Part shown: positions 59,121 through 64,000 of the stretch, one piece after another
Numbering within the stretch: the first letter of the stretch is position 1
Layout of the letters: each line of letters opens with the position of its first letter
Notes under the pieces: generated by a model
Told to the model about the DNA's origin: nothing
What the model saw: the letters and a program-made list of their open reading frames with translations, nothing else
Databases searched by the model: none
Assembly (NCBI RefSeq): GCF_026914265.1
Contig: NC_069130.1
Location: 17,710,866 to 17,774,865 of the forward strand
Direction: 5' to 3'
Source: Mya arenaria
Lineage: Eukaryota; Mollusca; Bivalvia; Myida; Myidae
Length of the DNA: 64,000 nucleotides
Position numbers and translations under genes: made by a program

Positions 59121-60919
59121 TGCATCCCGTTAGAGATACTTTCGACGGAAGTGTTTGTACTTCGTTATGTCACACAGCGACATATTACATATCTTAATAA
59201 TGGTTATATACATGGATCCGTCCTGCGACTCAATTGCCGGGAGTTCTCCAAAAAATATTTGCGAACCCATCGTCGATATAAATCACATGCCGTTCGGTGC
59301 TGCGACTTAATACCTGTAACATCTAGACGGATACCTATTCTCCCCCGATGACATGCGCCATATTGCATCAAGGATCCGATAAACCTTCGACGCAAAACAT
59401 GTACTTGAGTTGTCAACAGGGTGGTGCTGTACACTATTTTGAAGCAACCGAAAAACATGTAAGATAAATTCCTTTTTATCTGATTTTGTTGTATCAATAT
59501 ATATGCTTTGATCGTGTAGGATGAATTAATTTGGCAAGATTCTTTCCAGATATTTCCATAATTGTTACACCGTTGTTTCATTGTAACTGCCCATGAAATT
59601 ATGTGCCACCATCTGAAATATATCCTGAGAAAAATCATGAGGTCGTCAGCGCTAACACAAGGACACAAATAACAATGATCATCAATTATGGAGTTATATT
59701 TCTTTGCATATTAACTTTGGATATGAATAAACAAGTGGCCCTTTTTCATATCGTAAGTAGCAGTAAGTGATTTGATAAACGATTGTTGAAAGTCTTAGAC
59801 ATGAGCTATCTGAATATTGACGGAAAGTAACGAACAGTTCGAGTTTATCATCGCATGTTTGGGTGTTCCTGAATTCTAAATTATCTTTTGATTCCGACTG
59901 GCTCTACCTTGCTTTGATGACTTTTCGGATGCACGTTGAGGAATATAGACATGTATATACAAGAGTAAACCGTTTAGAAGATACACGTATATGTACCTTT
60001 GTGTAAGTGTTGTCAAACCCTTAAACAACAACTTAAACTGACCCTTAAATGAATTCGATAACATTTTTGTGAGGATCGTTCAATACTTATTGCATGTGAT
60101 TTGCCAGGTCTACACCTTTCAGTTTCCTAATTAGTCCAGACCTGACCCAAATATGTTTTTTTCTATATTTAATTTATTTTATTGGAAACTGAAGGTACAC
60201 ACGCTGCTTCTCCTTGTCATCAAACAGTTATGAACACCATCTGGTTGTATAATGTCTAATATGTATGCCTTACTTATTTATATGAATGTATAACTTATTT
60301 TTAATAGGGATATGTCAAGCCTTTTAAGTAATATTAAGGTTTAATAAGATACACATTAGATGCTATCTTGTTGTAGCTTCTCATACTGTAAGATTCATAA
60401 GCAGATACTGCATGAATCAATTATTAAAATTATAATGGTCCATGCAAAATTATACAATTATGTACAATGATGATTCTACCTTTAAATCTGCTGACACCCG
60501 CGAAATGAACATTACGCACAATGTCGCCACAGTTATCTACAGATAATGACCAAATTTCACTGTGCATGTTAAGATTGAGCGGAAGCACTATAAAAAAGTC
60601 AACAAAACCATGCACCACCGTATTTTAACAACTAATAACTTTTCCTGTTTTGTATCACCTCTTCAATGTGTTTGAATATTATGTGAATTTATGCTGCATA
60701 GTTTGTTTAAAAGAGGTGAAGGGGTCAAACAGTCTTCGTTCCTTTTTTGGAGAGGTGTGTTTTGACATAATTTTATATTATACAAACTGCTACTCCATTT
60801 GTGTACCCCAACGCTCAATAGTTATTTTTGTCATAATTTTTAACTTGACACCCTTTTTTAACATCAGTACATTCACATGTATAAAAAACATAACTTTTGA
60901 GTGATAAACATTTATTTTG
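59121..60919. other. Intergenic DNA with a GC-richer patch
   Basis: 59205-59395 is richer in GC and open on both strands, but neither frame shows a recognisable domain or good splice borders. The rest is AT-rich and empty. Confidence 0.35.
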
Positions 60920-61215
60920 TTTATAAATAATGCATTTATGAAAAATATAAATGACTGATAACAAAATTGAAATCGTGTTTTTTAATTGCTGAAACAAACA
61001 AATATTTTAACGATTGGTGAGTGCTAAAATATTGACTGTAATCTACTTTCGTCTAATAGGGTAAAATACCGAGTTTTCAGCCTTTTCCTTACAATTTAAG
61101 CTCGGTATTATCAATAAAAACCACTGTTTTCGATATTTATCAATTCTGTTTGGTAATTAAAAGCAATTCTATTAATTGTGGTTAATTTTAGTTGGGAGTA
61201 AGGGTGCACCTTGAA
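60920..61215. repeat. Interspersed repeat, copy 3
   Basis: Aligns with 13655-13985 and 27815-28110 through gactgataacaaaattg, gattggtgagtgctaaaata, ttttcagccttttcc and gggagtaagggtgca. Confidence 0.65.
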
Positions 61216-64000
61216 GAACTAGAAAATTTAATTGCTCTTGTTTTCTGTTTTTATATAGTTTGAATAGGGACTTTGGTACTAGTACTCTTTTCCTTAGTTT
61301 GTTTTCTTGTAATAGTGATTTCTTTTGCAGAATGGGGCATTTTCTGAGGCGAGTGTAATAAGCCAACACCTACGGTTTTAACGTGAATTAAATTCTAATT
61401 TAAAACAACATTCAATATTGTCGACCAAAGTTCTAGCCAAGAATGATATGTAGTTCTTTTAAATTTAACTGATATTATTACACCTCACATTTGTTATAAG
61501 TTGTTATTGTAGACAAACGTATCCGGTAATAAAATTTTGTTTAACGATGTAGGACAAGTACACCTTTTATTCTGTATCAATTTATACATGCTCTAATCTG
61601 GTCGATATGTTTTTAAACAGTTTGATAAAGACAATGCGAGTCGTATAAAACATATTTAAAGGACTTTAAACAACGCAAAGTATTTGATACACATTAAACA
61701 TACAAACCATTATGAAATGTACTACTAAAGTTAAATCACTGGTTATAACACTATACGAAATATCGCTCAACTAAACATACCATTATTTCAAGCGTTTGTA
61801 AATGATTTTACTAATCATATACAAATATATAATTAATGGTTAATTACAGATTTCCTAAAACTTCTTTATCCTTACCCCCTTGTCAGTATAATATAACCAC
61901 AATAATTATTAAGACTTCATTTAGTATATGTATGTATCAAAAACAATGGTCGAATTTTTTAAATTTGGCAAAACAATAAAAACTTAAAAAAAAACTATTC
62001 ATGTATTATTCGATCGACAATGTCAGGTAGGTTCTTACACAATAAATCAAAACAAACACATTTGATGTATTGCCTCATTTTACTGTGTTGTTGTCCATGT
62101 TTAGAAACGTCATAAAAATGTACTGTTTACGTACTATTTATTTCACATAATGATAACTTCCAGAAGGGCTCGAAATCCGTTCGGTATCCCAAAACAGACT
62201 TGATGCCACTAAGCAGGTAGGCCTGCCTGGCGGTGGAGATATACGGAAACTAAATCGAAGATGTACGTAGTTCAACCGTTCGCCGGTGTCCAAGGCTAAA
62301 TTCCCACCAAGAACGATTATTTGTCAAAAAAGACTTCCTTGATACCTAGGACCATTTTTTAAATACAAAGTCTTCTTCTTCTTTGTTGTTGATTGACACA
62401 AGGTATGCTCCAAATTAAGCGAATGCTTCTCCTGCGGTTAAACACGCTCGATGTCCATCAACCAGCAAATAACAAGAAGTCATGAAGGAGATCCAGACTT
62501 CTAAGCAATCTACAACTGACCGAGCAGAGACTTTCTTTAAATTTATCCAAAATATTATCGAAGTTTCCTCTAGCTTCTTGTGTTTGGAAAGTTGAAGACA
62601 TACTGTATTTGTTCATAAAATGTTTGCCAAAGTTGAGAGAAGAAATGCCAAATGCATAGCGAAAAAAACCCAAAGTTGTTGATCGAATGCAAGTCAAGTA
62701 TCTAAAATAATGCCGACTTCAAATGAAGATTTAATTGTTATGTCGCCGAACTAGCCTGATATTCATAGCTGATTAACCAATTAAGATATTTACTAATCAC
62801 GTTGCAGCCATGTTAACAAGAAATATGCAAATAGTCTGTTCTTGTCAACGGTTTTATCTGAAACATAATCGAAGTACGAATGGAATCAAATATTTTGAGT
62901 GTAAATACAAGGTACTTTATATAATGTTTATGTGGTTATATAAAATTAAAATTGTGATTCTTTAGATATCTATTTAATATATAAATGTGTTTACAATAAA
63001 TTTGGACAGTCGCTTGGATTACCTGTTTCAAACCATTACTGATTGAAACTATTTCAGTCCCTCATAGTTAATTTATCAAAATTATATTGTATGAATTAAC
63101 GTACGCAGCCGATTTCCAATGACTTTGAAAAAGTCAAAGTTCAGGTTGGTTCCACCTCTCAGATCTTCTCGGTAGTATGTTTAGAAATCAGTCGTATATA
63201 CTTACGATTATTGATCATTACGACCTTTAAATGTGCTATAAATACAAATACTGTATTGTTTTTTTTTATGCCATTTAAACCAAACAATTTGGCTAACCCT
63301 AATTTAACTCCGTTAATCGGCAGTTCAAGTCTTTGGAAGTTTCAAAGACATATTTTAAGATGGATCATCAGTTAAACAATATCATGAAGCCGGACAGGAA
63401 AACGTTTCTGTAGAGTACGGAGCAGCAACACACTCCGCTATATGGTTGGAAGAATAAAAAAAAACAAGTATCGAATGGCGCAGGCATGATACAAGTTATC
63501 ACGTAAAAACCATTCAATCAGACGCCGATACAATATTAAACACATCATAGAAACTGACATAACAACCCTGCTGAACAGGAATATGGTGACTCTATCATAT
63601 TCAAGCTTTATTGACTTCCCAGACCGAATGCAAGGAGTACGACCTTTTTGCCGACGTCACTTCAGGTAACGGTTGAATTAACAGAGCCTATTTTCGTTCA
63701 AGAATTAACCATATGGACAGCCTATCTCAACCACAGGTAAAATGACACATAAATTCAGGCCGATAAAGCAAACACAGGAATAATTCATCACAGGCGCGTG
63801 GCATTTATATCTCATAAAACGTAACCAGGATATTTTTGATGACACACGTTTTGTCGTATCCGACCATCACCCAATGCCTACAAAACAAACAAATCCAATG
63901 TCAGTGTTTGTGAAAACTACAGAACAATTTATTGCAAAGACACTTTTACATTTTGCATCCTCATATGACTACCTCACCCCTACCTCCGACGCCTAGGAAT
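61216..64000. other. Right-edge DNA
   Basis: A possible 52-nt plus-strand exon lies at 62162-62213, between cttccag and CAG|gtaggc, reading GLEIRSVSQNRLDATKQ. It has good borders but no partner exon or family. The minus-strand frame 62458-62697 is unrecognised. Otherwise nothing supported. Confidence 0.25.

Noticed and set aside
59204..59668. 154-residue minus-strand open frame
   Set aside because: No recognisable domain, no splice logic, and the opposite strand is open over the same GC-richer patch.

Overview
The window looks like animal nuclear DNA, most likely from a mollusc and probably a bivalve. It is AT-rich and gene-poor. It has short exons with GT-AG borders and long introns, a RING-less B-box (TRIM-like) gene family, a class A GPCR relic, a decayed non-LTR retrotransposon, small inverted-repeat elements and a large intronic satellite. 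No bacterial, plasmid or CRISPR features were seen. The species call is an inference.

The main content is a duplicated minus-strand gene. Copy A (about 994-5839, running off the left edge) and copy B (16627-45950) share a first coding exon with two B-box zinc fingers and a coiled coil. Several tiny exons follow, each 63 nt (21 residues, three heptads) and in phase 0/0. In copy B four more exons continue in compatible phase and encode a domain that I read as a Deltex C-terminal (DTC) domain. The predicted product is B-box / B-box / coiled coil / DTC with no RING. It is 519 residues if one small exon carrying an in-frame TAA is skipped. Copy A has a TAG at codon 228 of its first exon, after which the same frame stays open to the matching splice donor.

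Left to right: 1-5.9 kb is copy A. 5.9-16.6 kb is intergenic, with small tandem repeats, a 45-bp in-frame minisatellite and one interspersed-repeat copy. 16.6-46 kb is copy B. Its introns hold a hairpin element, 170-bp and 450-bp tandem duplications, a retrotransposon relic at 30-31.5 kb, degenerate repeats at 32.2-33.2 kb, a 193-bp-arm palindrome at 36.9-37.4 kb, an opposite-strand gene fragment at 38.2-38.9 kb and a 2.3-kb satellite of 70-bp units at 41.4-43.7 kb. 46-64 kb holds an inverted-repeat element, a frameshifted GPCR pseudogene (48.8-49.8 kb), a third B-box relic (55.9-56.1 kb), duplicated non-coding segments and repeats.

The picture is birth and death of a tandem gene family: one long copy that may be functional, one with a fresh nonsense codon, one fragment, and repeats that colonised or expanded in their introns. 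All exon joins are my inference from splice borders and phase. No transcript data were available.
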